Position numbers and translations under genes: made by a program. This document shows, in pieces, positions 5,241 to 12,190 of a DNA stretch of 12,834 nucleotides (the stretch's first letter is position 1; every line of letters begins with the position of its first letter). A model generated the notes under the pieces. That model worked only from the letters and a program-made list of their open reading frames with translations. It ran no database searches and was not told the DNA's origin. Origin of the DNA: Deltaproteobacteria bacterium (GTDB lineage: Bacteria; UBA10199; SPLOWO2-01-44-7); the NCBI GenBank assembly GCA_030688705.1, contig JAUYJH010000097.1:1-12834 (forward strand). The letters run 5' to 3'.

Positions 5241-6712
5241 GCACACCCGGCGCCACAGGTTTGATTTTGGAAGAAGGCCTGCTCTTTGAACAGAGCGTCC
5301 CGGGCCGCATCGGCTTTTCTTTGCCGGCACCCGACGTGCCGGAGACAGACCCCAAAACAAAACTTTCCAAAAATATTCTTCGCCAAAAAGAGGCGGCCCT
5401 GCCTGAAATCTCGGAGGTCGATAGTGTTCGCCACTTTGTGCGGCTCTCCCAGCAGAATTATTGCAAAGACGCGGGGCTTTTCCCTTTGGGCTCCTGCACC
5501 ATGAAATACAATCCCAAAACCACGGAGGCTGCCGCGCGCATTTCCGGTTTTGCCAATTCGCATCCACTGGCCAGCCCGGAGGCGATGCAGGGAAATTTAA
5601 AACTGATTTATGAACTGCAAAATTATCTGGCCGAAATCAGCGGCATGGATTTTGTAACGCCGTGGCCGGCCGCCGGTTCGCACGGAGAGCTGACCGGCAT
5701 GCTGATGATTCGCGCCTACCACACCGCGAAAGGGAATCCGCGCAAAAAAGTGATCATCCCCGACAGCGCGCACGGCACCAATCCGGCATCGGCCGCCATC
5801 TGCCAATATGATGTGGTGACGCTTCCTTCGAACAAAGACGGGATCCTGACGGCCGATGCCGTCAAAGCGGTCATGGATGATAATGTGGCCGCCCTCATGG
5901 TCACCAATCCCAACACGCTCGGTATTTTTGAAGAAAATATTCAGGAGATCTGCGAGATCGTCCACAAAAAGGGGGGATTGGTTTATTGCGACGGAGCGAA
6001 TCTCAATGCCCTTTTGGGAATTGTAAAATTGGGCGAGGCCGGCATCGATGTTTTGCACTTTAATCTTCATAAAACCTTCTCAACCCCTCACGGGGGGGGC
6101 GGCCCCGGGGCCGGACCGGTAGGGGTTAAGAAAAAGCTGGAACCTTTCCTCCCAACCCCTTTAATTATAAAGGAAAATGGAACCTTTAAAGTGGAACGGG
6201 AACGCCCCCAATCTATAGGGCGTGTGAAGGCTTATTTTGGCAATTTTGGGATGTTGGTCAGGGCTTATGCCTATATTCGTGAATTTGGGCCGCAAGGTTT
6301 AAGGCATATTTCCGAGATGGCGGTTTTAAATTCCAATTATATTCGTAAAGGGTTGGAGGGTGCGTATCATCTCCCCTATTCCAAGCCTTCGCTCCATGAA
6401 TGTGTTTTTAGCGACAAGTTTCAAAAAGAAAAAGAGATCAAGACTTTGGATATTTCAAAGCGCCTCATGGATTATGGCTTTCACCCGTTCACCATTTATT
6501 TTCCGCTGATCGTTCACGGGGCGATGATGATCGAACCGACCGAGAGCGAACCGAAAGCCTCGCTTGATCAATTTATCGAGGCGATGCAAAAAATCGCCAA
6601 AGAATGTGAAGAAAATCCGGAGCTTGTCAAAAAAGCCCCCCACAACACTTTCCGAAGCCGGCTCGACGAAGTCAAAGCGGCCAGAGAATTGAAACTGCGT
6701 TGGACTGTTTAG
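5237..6712 (+). CDS. gcvPB: Glycine dehydrogenase (decarboxylating) subunit 2
   Basis: GcvPB (491 residues) carries the PLP site of the split P protein: K279 in the motif NLHKTFSTPHGGGGPGAGP (276-294). Other hallmarks are GLFPLGSCTMKYNP (80-93), TPWPAAGSHGELTG (141-154), DSAHGTNPASA (176-186), MVTNPNTLGIFE (221-232) and the C-terminal HPFTIYFPL and EPTESE segments. The start at 5237 overlaps the gcvPA stop as ATGA and matches the family N-terminus (GLILEEGLLFEQS). An in-frame ATG at 5153 would only read gcvPA sequence in another frame. It is the last gene of the operon; lpd is absent. Bases about 6120-6420 look more A/T-rich at third positions than the rest, though the protein stays conserved. 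Confidence 0.96.
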   Translation: MSTPGATGLILEEGLLFEQSVPGRIGFSLPAPDVPETDPKTKLSKNILRQKEAALPEISEVDSVRHFVRLSQQNYCKDAGLFPLGSCTMKYNPKTTEAAARISGFANSHPLASPEAMQGNLKLIYELQNYLAEISGMDFVTPWPAAGSHGELTGMLMIRAYHTAKGNPRKKVIIPDSAHGTNPASAAICQYDVVTLPSNKDGILTADAVKAVMDDNVAALMVTNPNTLGIFEENIQEICEIVHKKGGLVYCDGANLNALLGIVKLGEAGIDVLHFNLHKTFSTPHGGGGPGAGPVGVKKKLEPFLPTPLIIKENGTFKVERERPQSIGRVKAYFGNFGMLVRAYAYIREFGPQGLRHISEMAVLNSNYIRKGLEGAYHLPYSKPSLHECVFSDKFQKEKEIKTLDISKRLMDYGFHPFTIYFPLIVHGAMMIEPTESEPKASLDQFIEAMQKIAKECEENPELVKKAPHNTFRSRLDEVKAARELKLRWTV

Positions 6713-6788
6713 TCAGCGACGGGTCTTGTCAAAATGGCCTCCAGGATATGAGTTTGAAAATTCAGCGCCCAGTCGGGCTATTCAGCGG

Positions 6789-6924
6789 AAAAATCCTAAA
6801 TTCGAATATCTAAATCCTAAACAAATTCTAAATTCCAAATTTTAATATTCAAACAACGGTTTGAAATTTGTAGTTTGGAAAATTAGAAATTGTTTAGAAT
6901 TTAGGATTTCGTGCTTAGAATTTT
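6789..6924. repeat. 136-base AT-rich imperfect inverted repeat
   Basis: Two arms of about 66 bases (6789-6854 and 6859-6924) are imperfect reverse complements around a 4-base AACG loop; the innermost CAAAC/GTTTG pairs perfectly. The arms are built from variants of AAATCCTAAA and AAATTCTAAATTCC. As RNA it would form a long hairpin on either strand. It sits between the convergent gcvPB and the minus-strand exported protein gene, where a bidirectional transcription stop is expected. I recall similar TCCTAAATTC hairpin repeats in environmental genomes. No coding capacity is evident. Confidence 0.75.
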
Positions 6925-7071
6925 AACCATTCAGGGCTGGCGCAACAATGCCAGTCCACAACCCGCGCCCCGAGCAAATCGGCTGTTGTTATAATCGGGG
7001 TTGCATCGCCCCAATCCTGTTGGGTCGTGTAAGATTATTTATGTAAAGCTGGAGCGGATAATTTGGTTAAT
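6925..7071. other. Gene-free stretch with weak hairpins and an orphan extended -10
   Basis: Together with the inverted repeat, this makes up the 359-base gap 6713-7071. It contains a small CTGGC/GCCAG hairpin (about 6944-6961), a CCCCGA/TCGGGG pairing (6970-6973 region with 6995-7000) and TGTTATAAT at 6987-6995, an extended -10-like sequence on the + strand with no + gene after it. No tRNA fold or coding region is visible. Bases 6713-6788 hold a direct repeat of ATTCAGCG (6760-6767 and 6780-6787) and nothing else recognisable. Confidence 0.35.
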
Positions 7072-7761
7072 TTATTCTCCCTCGCCCTGGAAAGGGGCTT
7101 CAAGGGATTCCAACGAGTGCTTGGCATCGGCGTCTAAATTCCATTTAAGTTCTGTCGTTCCGATGACACTGCGCAAAACAAGGGTAAACGTTTGGCCGGC
7201 ATCCACTTTGGGAAAGCGGACCCTGTAACCTTTCGACCATCTCCCCAAATAAGGAAATAAAATCTTTTCAAGCGGTTTGACATCGATTTTTTCAACGCCG
7301 ATCGCCTTGATCTCTTCACCGCTTTCAGGAATCAACACCGCCTCCCAAAAAGATTCCTCGCCCATCGAAAATTCCCGATACGCCTTGATAGTATAGAGAC
7401 CGATAAAAAACGCGTCGCTCGCGGCCTGTTCTCTCTCCTGCTGGGCCACGAACTGCGCCGCCTCCACGGGGTCCATATATTTTCGTTTGATGATCTCTTT
7501 CGTATACATCCGGCGAAAATCCGGGCTGAAATAAGTGGCATGCCAGAGCATCTCGGCCTGCATGGTTTTTGGCGAATACCACTGCTTGTGGCGGGTCCAC
7601 TCTCTAAGAGAGCCGAGATATTTTTTATAGGATGACGGATATCCCGCAAAAGCGGCGCCGGCGACAACACTCAAAACCAAAACAAGGCTAAGAGCACCTT
7701 TCAAACCATGCGTGGATATCTTTAAAAACCGTCTCGTGGATGATTTCATTAAGCAATTCAT
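7072..7761 (-). CDS. Exported protein of unknown function
   Basis: I do not recognise the family. With the start at 7761 the protein has 229 residues. This start has a good Shine-Dalgarno (GAGGGA, 7 bases before the ATG). ATGs at 7776 and 7749 are alternatives without one. The N-terminus is a clear signal peptide: a basic n-region (KSSTRRFLKISTHGLK), a hydrophobic core (ALSLVLVLSVVAGAA) and a likely signal peptidase I site after AFA (residue 39). No lipobox cysteine is present. The mature part begins with an aromatic, basic, helical stretch (YKKYLGSLREWTRHKQWY), followed by a charged helix and a more beta-like C-terminal half with no Cys pairs. It overlaps the 3' end of the hydrolase gene by 74 bases and is the last gene of the dnaJ operon, suggesting an envelope-stress or lipid-related role by association only. 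Confidence 0.7.
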   Translation of the reverse strand: MNCLMKSSTRRFLKISTHGLKGALSLVLVLSVVAGAAFAGYPSSYKKYLGSLREWTRHKQWYSPKTMQAEMLWHATYFSPDFRRMYTKEIIKRKYMDPVEAAQFVAQQEREQAASDAFFIGLYTIKAYREFSMGEESFWEAVLIPESGEEIKAIGVEKIDVKPLEKILFPYLGRWSKGYRVRFPKVDAGQTFTLVLRSVIGTTELKWNLDADAKHSLESLEAPFQGEGE

Positions 7762-8533
7762 GATACATTCCCTCATAAATCTTTAGTTCTTTTTGCGCAA
7801 GGACCAATTCGTTGTAGAAACGGCGCGTCCCGTCCAGAGAGCAATAATGATCGGAAGAACCGTGGACCATTAAAAGGGGAGTGGAAAGGAGGGTGGTAAG
7901 AGAAAAAATCGTCTCCAGATTTTTCAGAATTTCATCTCCCATTCTGGCCGTCACATAGGGAGAAACAAGCGGGTCTTTCATGAAGGTTTTTACGATTTTG
8001 GGGTCATGGCTTAAAAGTTCCGGATTGGCGGCCCCCGTTATTTTCAACCCGGGCCAGACATCCTTCATTTTTTTCCCGATCTTTTTCTGCCATGCCGGTA
8101 TTTTTAGGGCCACGTCCAGATTGGGGGAGGCGGCACAGGCGGCGCGAAAAAGCGTGGGGCGCCTTGCCAGATAATTCAAAAGGATCTGTCCGCCAAGGCT
8201 GTGGCCGACCACATACCAAGGAAGCCCCTCCGGAGTCTCTTTCCGGAAAAAATGGACAACTTGATCCAAATCGTCCAGCAATATTTCAAACCGGTCCAGA
8301 TAAACGCGAGGCCCTTCCGATTTGCCGTGACCCCTTTGATCATAGAGGCAGACTTTATAACCCTGCTTCGTGAAGTATTCGACAAACGGCGCGTAGCGTC
8401 CGCTGTGATCCCCCAAACCATGTATGAACAGAAGCACTTTTTCGATTTTTTGGGGGCTCCAATGCTCAAAATGAATTTTGGTTCCATCCGCGACAGACAG
8501 GGTTCCGATACGAACATCCAGATTTGGTTTCAT
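7688..8533 (-). CDS. Alpha/beta hydrolase, monoacylglycerol lipase-like (S33/Hydrolase_4 type)
   Basis: This 281-residue protein is a serine hydrolase of the lysophospholipase/monoglyceride lipase type. The visible signature is the oxyanion region HGLGDHSGRY (38-47), DQRGHGKSEGPR (65-76), the nucleophile elbow GHSLGG with S112, the acid in VHGSSDHYC with D228, and the catalytic histidine in YEGMYHELLNE with H258. The triad is complete and the length is usual. There is no signal peptide, so it is likely cytosolic. The substrate may be a monoacylglycerol or lysophospholipid but cannot be fixed from sequence. It starts inside the dnaJ stop (ATGA overlap at 8530-8533), so it is translationally coupled to the Hsp40 gene, which is an unusual partner. 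Its 3' end overlaps the exported protein gene. Confidence 0.9.
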   Translation of the reverse strand: MKPNLDVRIGTLSVADGTKIHFEHWSPQKIEKVLLFIHGLGDHSGRYAPFVEYFTKQGYKVCLYDQRGHGKSEGPRVYLDRFEILLDDLDQVVHFFRKETPEGLPWYVVGHSLGGQILLNYLARRPTLFRAACAASPNLDVALKIPAWQKKIGKKMKDVWPGLKITGAANPELLSHDPKIVKTFMKDPLVSPYVTARMGDEILKNLETIFSLTTLLSTPLLMVHGSSDHYCSLDGTRRFYNELVLAQKELKIYEGMYHELLNEIIHETVFKDIHAWFERCS

Positions 8534-9603
8534 TTTTCCTCGGATTTCAAGAATTCTTCCAAAATCTGTTTTTGTTTTTTGGAGAGTTTTTTCGGGGTTT
8601 CCACGACAATTTTTATAACCTGATCCCCGCGGCGGCCCGTGTGAACATTGGCAACGCCTCTTTTCCTTAAACGAACCTCGTGTCCGCTGTCGGTCCCCTC
8701 TTCAATCCTGATTTCTTCCTCCCCTTCCAGCGTTGGGATTTTAATTTTTATTCCCATCGCGGCCCGCACCATGGAAACCGGAAGACTGCAATGGATATCG
8801 TCCCCATGGCGCTTAAAAAAGGGGTGGGGCTCCACCTGTACTTGAACGTACAAGTCCCCCGGATGCCCCCCCTGAACGCCGGCATTTCCCTCGCCCCTCA
8901 AAATCAGCCGCATGCCGTTTTCCACGCCGGCCGGCACTTTCACCGCAATCTCTTTTTTCTTTCTCACCCTTCCCTGGCCGCGGCATTCGTCACAGGGATC
9001 CGCCATAAACTCCCCCTCCCCATGACACCGCGGACAGGCGGTTTGAATCATGAAAAACCCTTGAGAATGGGCGACACGTCCCGAACCGCCGCAGGTGGCG
9101 CAGGCCGACATTTTGCCCGATTTGGAACCTTTCCCCGCGCAGGCCTCGCACGGAGTTTCTTTATAAACTTCCACCTCTTTTTTGGTTCCGAACACCGCCT
9201 CTTCAAATTTAATTTTTATCGAGGCCTCCAGATCACCACCGTGGCGTCCCCGCCCGCGGTGTCTGCCGGAACGTGCGGAACCAAAACCGAATCCACTCCC
9301 AAAAAAATCTTCAAAAACATCGCTGAACGAAGTGAAAATATCATCGACCCGGTCAAAACCGTGAAAGCCTCTCCCCTGCAACCCTTGATGGCCCCATTGG
9401 TCATAAATTTGGCGCTTTTGCGGATCGCTTAAAACTTCATAGGCCTCGGAAGCCTCTTTGAATTTTTCTTCGGCTTCCGGGTCGTGCTGATTTCTGTCGG
9501 GATGAAATTCGAGTGCCTTCTGGCGATAGGCCTTTTTGATCTGGCTTAAGTCAGCCTCTTTTTGGAGCCCCAAAATTTCATAGTAATCCTTTTTGGTCGT
9601 CAT
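8530..9603 (-). CDS. dnaJ: Chaperone protein DnaJ (Hsp40, full-length type I)
   Basis: DnaJ (357 residues) stimulates the DnaK ATPase and delivers unfolded clients. The J domain (about 5-70) contains HPD at 34-36. A Gly/Phe-rich linker follows (about 76-123), with an Arg/Gly/His-rich end. Then come four zinc-binding CxxCxGxG repeats starting at C152, C168, C190 and C204, and the C-terminal substrate-binding and dimerisation domains. All repeats are intact. The gene is divergent from dnaK rather than downstream of it, and no grpE or hrcA is adjacent. A promoter candidate lies at 9612-9641 (minus strand), with a palindromic operator 17 bp upstream of its -35. It is first in an operon with the overlapping hydrolase and exported-protein genes. 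Confidence 0.97.
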   Translation of the reverse strand: MTTKKDYYEILGLQKEADLSQIKKAYRQKALEFHPDRNQHDPEAEEKFKEASEAYEVLSDPQKRQIYDQWGHQGLQGRGFHGFDRVDDIFTSFSDVFEDFFGSGFGFGSARSGRHRGRGRHGGDLEASIKIKFEEAVFGTKKEVEVYKETPCEACAGKGSKSGKMSACATCGGSGRVAHSQGFFMIQTACPRCHGEGEFMADPCDECRGQGRVRKKKEIAVKVPAGVENGMRLILRGEGNAGVQGGHPGDLYVQVQVEPHPFFKRHGDDIHCSLPVSMVRAAMGIKIKIPTLEGEEEIRIEEGTDSGHEVRLRKRGVANVHTGRRGDQVIKIVVETPKKLSKKQKQILEEFLKSEEK

Positions 9604-9611
9604 AAGCGTTC

Positions 9612-9641
9612 AATATCTGTGGGCTTTTGAAAATAAGTCAA
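9612..9641 (-). promoter_or_regulatory. Putative dnaJ promoter
   Basis: Read on the minus strand: -35 TTGACT (9641-9636), 18-base spacer, -10 GATATT (9617-9612), just upstream of the ATG at 9603. The first base of the -35 is 17 bp from the palindrome centre at 9658, exactly as in the dnaK promoter on the other side. The spacer contains GCCCACA, faintly like the CCCCAT of sigma-32 promoters. Sigma class is therefore undecided. Confidence 0.6.
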
Positions 9642-9650
9642 GACAAATTT

Positions 9651-9691
9651 CCCTACCTGGTAGGGTGAGCCCCCTTCCCTACCAGGTAGGG
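9651..9691. promoter_or_regulatory. Palindromic operator pair in the divergent dnaJ/dnaK control region
   Basis: Two perfect 15-mer palindromes, CCCTACCTGGTAGGG (9651-9665, centre 9658) and CCCTACCAGGTAGGG (9677-9691, centre 9684), lie 26 bp apart centre to centre. The left one is 17 bp from the dnaJ -35 and the right one 17 bp from the dnaK -35, so the layout is symmetrical. The same pair and spacing occur at 159-199. This is neither CIRCE (TTAGCACTC-N9-GAGTGCTAA) nor the HAIR element bound by HspR. The core TAC-N3-GTA resembles the TTAC-N3-GTAA box reported for Bdellovibrio LexA, but the resemblance is weak evidence. Confidence 0.8.
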
Positions 9692-9700
9692 GATTACGGG

Positions 9701-9730
9701 TTGACTTTTTGAAACAGGGGCCCATATATG
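9701..9730 (+). promoter_or_regulatory. Putative dnaK promoter
   Basis: TTGACT (9701-9706), an 18-base spacer and TATATG (9725-9730) give a housekeeping-like promoter ending 36 bases before the ATG. The overlapping GCCCATAT (9720-9727), 13 bases after TTGACT, also resembles the sigma-32 pattern (CTTGAAA, 13-14 bases, CCCCATNT), so heat-shock sigma use is possible. The 17-bp distance from palindrome centre 9684 equals that in the two sister promoters. Confidence 0.6.
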
Positions 9731-9766
9731 CCAATACTTCATTCTACATTTTAAGGAGAAACGAAT

Positions 9767-11692
9767 ATGGCAAAGATGATCGGAATCGATTTGGGAACGA
9801 CAAACTCGGTGGTGGCGGTGATGGAAGGGGGCGAACCGAAAGTCATTCATAATGAAGAGGGTTCGAGACTCACTCCTTCTGTCGTGGGGTATCAGCCTGA
9901 CGGACAGATTTTGGTCGGCCAGCCGGCAAAACGGCAGGCGATCACCAATCCTGAAAAAACCATTTATTCCATAAAACGTTTCATGGGGAGAAAGTTTAAT
10001 GAAGTCCCCGAAGAAATCCGGATTGTCCCCTACAAAGTGGTCAAGGCCGCCAATGATGACGCCATGGTTGAAGTCGACGGCAAAGATCTCTCTCCTCCCG
10101 AAATTTCAGCGCAGGTTTTAATGAAATTGAAAAAGGCCGCGGAGGCTTATTTGGGCGAAAAAGTGACCGAAGCGGTCATTACCGTTCCCGCCTATTTCAA
10201 CGACAGTCAGCGGCAGGCCACCAAAGACGCGGGGAAAATCGCGGGTCTGGATGTCAAAAGAATCATCAATGAACCGACTGCCGCGGCTTTGGCCTACGGC
10301 ATGGACAAATCAAAAGAACACAAAATCGCCGTTTTCGATTTTGGCGGCGGCACGTTTGATGTCTCCATTCTGGAAGTCGGCGAAAATATCGTGGAGGTGA
10401 TCTCCACCAACGGCGATACCCATTTGGGCGGCGACAATATCGATCAAAAAATCATGGAATATCTGATCGCGGAATTCAAAAAAGACACCGGCTTGGATGT
10501 CAGCAAAGACAAAATGGTTTTACAGCGTCTGCGCGAAGCGGCGGAAAAAGCCAAGATCGAACTCTCTTCCACGCTCGAAACGGAAATCAATCTCCCCTTC
10601 CTGACGGCAGACCAGACGGGCCCGAAACATATGGTCTTGAAACTGACCCGCGCCAAATTTGAAGCGCTGGCCGGCGATATTCTCGACAAGACTTTGGAGC
10701 CGTGCAAAAAAGCCCTGGCCGATGCCAACCTGAAAGCCGCGGATGTCGATGAAGTCGTGTTGGTCGGCGGATCGACCCGCATTCCCAAAATTCAGGAGAT
10801 TGTGAAAACTTTCTTCGGCAGAGAGCCGCACAAAGGGGTCAACCCTGATGAAGTGGTGGCGGTCGGCGCCGCCGTTCAGGCCGGCGTGCTTCAAGGCGAT
10901 GTCAAAGATGTGCTGCTGCTGGATGTCACTCCGCTGTCATTGGGTATTGAAACCTTGGGCGGCGTTATGACCAAGCTGATCGATCGCAATACCACCATCC
11001 CCACACGCAAGAGCCAGGTTTTTTCAACCGCGGCCGACAGCCAGACCAGTGTTGAAATTAATGTCCTTCAGGGAGAGCGCGATATGTCCACCGACAACCG
11101 GACACTCGGAAAATTTATTTTGGATGGCATCCCCCCCGCCCCGCGCGGCATTCCGCAGGTGGAAGTGACTTTTGATATTGATGCGAATGGCATCGTCCAT
11201 GTGGCCGCAAAAGACAAGGCCACCAATAAGGAACAAAAAATTCGGATCGAGGCCTCCAGCGGACTGTCAAAAGAGGAAGTCGATAAAATGGTGAAGGATG
11301 CACAATCGCACGAAGCGGAAGACAAAAAACGAAAAGCCGAAATTGAGACTCGTAATCAAGCCGATGCGTTGGTCTACACAACGGAAAAAACATTGAGTGA
11401 TAACAAAGACAAACTTCCTGCGGAGGATGTCAAAAAAGTGGAAGAGGCTTTGGCCGCCTGCAAAAAAGCCCTCGAAGAAAAAAATACCGAGTCCATCAAA
11501 TCAACCACAGAGGCTTTGACACAAGCCTCTCATAAACTGGCCGAAATCATGTACAAACAGGCTTCCGCCGCGGGGGCTCAAGGGAAACCGGAACAGCCCG
11601 GTGACGGCTCTCAAGGGGGCGGGGAAACCAAAGAGGCCAAAAAAGATGAAAAAGTGGTCGACGCCGAGTTTGAGGAAAACCCGCCCAAGTGA
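9767..11692 (+). CDS. dnaK: Chaperone protein DnaK (Hsp70)
   Basis: DnaK (641 residues, usual length) is the ATP-dependent central chaperone. The nucleotide-binding domain shows IGIDLGTTNSVV at the N-terminus, PAYFNDSQRQATKDAG, NEPTAAALAYG, FDFGGGTFDVS and VLVGGSTRIPKIQ. The interdomain linker region DVLLLDVTPLSLGIE leads into the substrate-binding domain (GGVMTKLI...IPTRKSQVFSTA), and a helical lid ends in an acidic tail, VVDAEFEENPPK, close to the usual EEV-type end. The Shine-Dalgarno AAGGAG (9753-9758) fixes the start. It is transcribed away from dnaJ and shares the operator region with it. It stops 2 bases from the end of the convergent unknown gene, leaving no room for a terminator between them. 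Confidence 0.98.
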   Translation: MAKMIGIDLGTTNSVVAVMEGGEPKVIHNEEGSRLTPSVVGYQPDGQILVGQPAKRQAITNPEKTIYSIKRFMGRKFNEVPEEIRIVPYKVVKAANDDAMVEVDGKDLSPPEISAQVLMKLKKAAEAYLGEKVTEAVITVPAYFNDSQRQATKDAGKIAGLDVKRIINEPTAAALAYGMDKSKEHKIAVFDFGGGTFDVSILEVGENIVEVISTNGDTHLGGDNIDQKIMEYLIAEFKKDTGLDVSKDKMVLQRLREAAEKAKIELSSTLETEINLPFLTADQTGPKHMVLKLTRAKFEALAGDILDKTLEPCKKALADANLKAADVDEVVLVGGSTRIPKIQEIVKTFFGREPHKGVNPDEVVAVGAAVQAGVLQGDVKDVLLLDVTPLSLGIETLGGVMTKLIDRNTTIPTRKSQVFSTAADSQTSVEINVLQGERDMSTDNRTLGKFILDGIPPAPRGIPQVEVTFDIDANGIVHVAAKDKATNKEQKIRIEASSGLSKEEVDKMVKDAQSHEAEDKKRKAEIETRNQADALVYTTEKTLSDNKDKLPAEDVKKVEEALAACKKALEEKNTESIKSTTEALTQASHKLAEIMYKQASAAGAQGKPEQPGDGSQGGGETKEAKKDEKVVDAEFEENPPK

Positions 11693-11694
11693 CC

Positions 11695-12189
11695 CTAAAG
11701 GGAATGGGCCGCATGGAGCGCGTTCAAAATCTCAAAGAGGACCTTAAGCAATTCCGCGATCGACTTTGCCTCCAGACTCTCCATGCGCAAATCGAGATGG
11801 GCTTCCCGGTCATGAATGTCCATCTGCCAATCTTTGAGGTTCTGCGACAAAATTTTCCCGCATAAATAGGGCTGAAAGACCGCTTGTGCCACGGCCGGTT
11901 CCCCGGCAAGTAAAAGAAAAGCGGCATCAAACAAATTATATCCCGTTGTCACCAGCTTCAGCTCGGCAATCGGCTTGAGAGATGTTTTTCGTTTCTCGCT
12001 CTGAATAAAGATCCGGAATGGAATCTTTTGAGGCAGGTCAATAATAGCCAAAAAACGGGATTTCTTCCGGAGGGCCCTCTCCAGAGATATTTTATAGCAA
12101 GACCATTTCCCTTTTAAAACCGGCGACGGATATTTTTTCAGCACGACATCGGTTAATCCGAGTCTTTGGGCAACCTCTGCCAAGATCAT
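11695..12189 (-). CDS. Unknown small protein downstream of rsmI
   Basis: I do not recognise this 164-residue protein. The start at 12189 is preferred because AAGGAG sits just before it, formed by the last codons of rsmI. An alternative ATG at 12207 would overlap rsmI by 17 bases. No signal peptide or strong membrane segment is seen. The middle is basic (RALRKKSRF, SEKRKTSLK). The C-terminal half is mostly helical, with an Ala/Leu-rich segment (LFDAAFLLLAGEPAVAQAVF) and a final amphipathic stretch (ESLEAKSIAELLKVLFEIL). It follows the rsmI stop by one base, so the two are co-transcribed, but this does not define a function. It ends tail-to-tail with dnaK. Confidence 0.65.
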   Translation of the reverse strand: MILAEVAQRLGLTDVVLKKYPSPVLKGKWSCYKISLERALRKKSRFLAIIDLPQKIPFRIFIQSEKRKTSLKPIAELKLVTTGYNLFDAAFLLLAGEPAVAQAVFQPYLCGKILSQNLKDWQMDIHDREAHLDLRMESLEAKSIAELLKVLFEILNALHAAHSL

Positions 12190-12190
12190 A

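Noticed and set aside
6940..7030. tRNA or structured RNA gene in the convergent gap
   Set aside because: No cloverleaf, T-loop (GGTTCGA) or anticodon arm can be assembled; only short unrelated stems are present.
8680..9432. 250-codon + strand open frame opposite dnaJ
   Set aside because: It is the shadow of dnaJ on the other strand; its composition follows the dnaJ codons and it shows no domain or ribosome-binding site.
9651..9691. CIRCE, HAIR or another known heat-shock operator
   Set aside because: The sequence has neither the TTAGCACTC-N9-GAGTGCTAA inverted repeat nor the CTTGAGT-N7-ACTCAAG element; arms and spacing differ.
11693..11702. CCCTAAAGGG as a bidirectional terminator between dnaK and the convergent gene
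   Set aside because: The stem is only 3 bp and no T-run follows on either strand.
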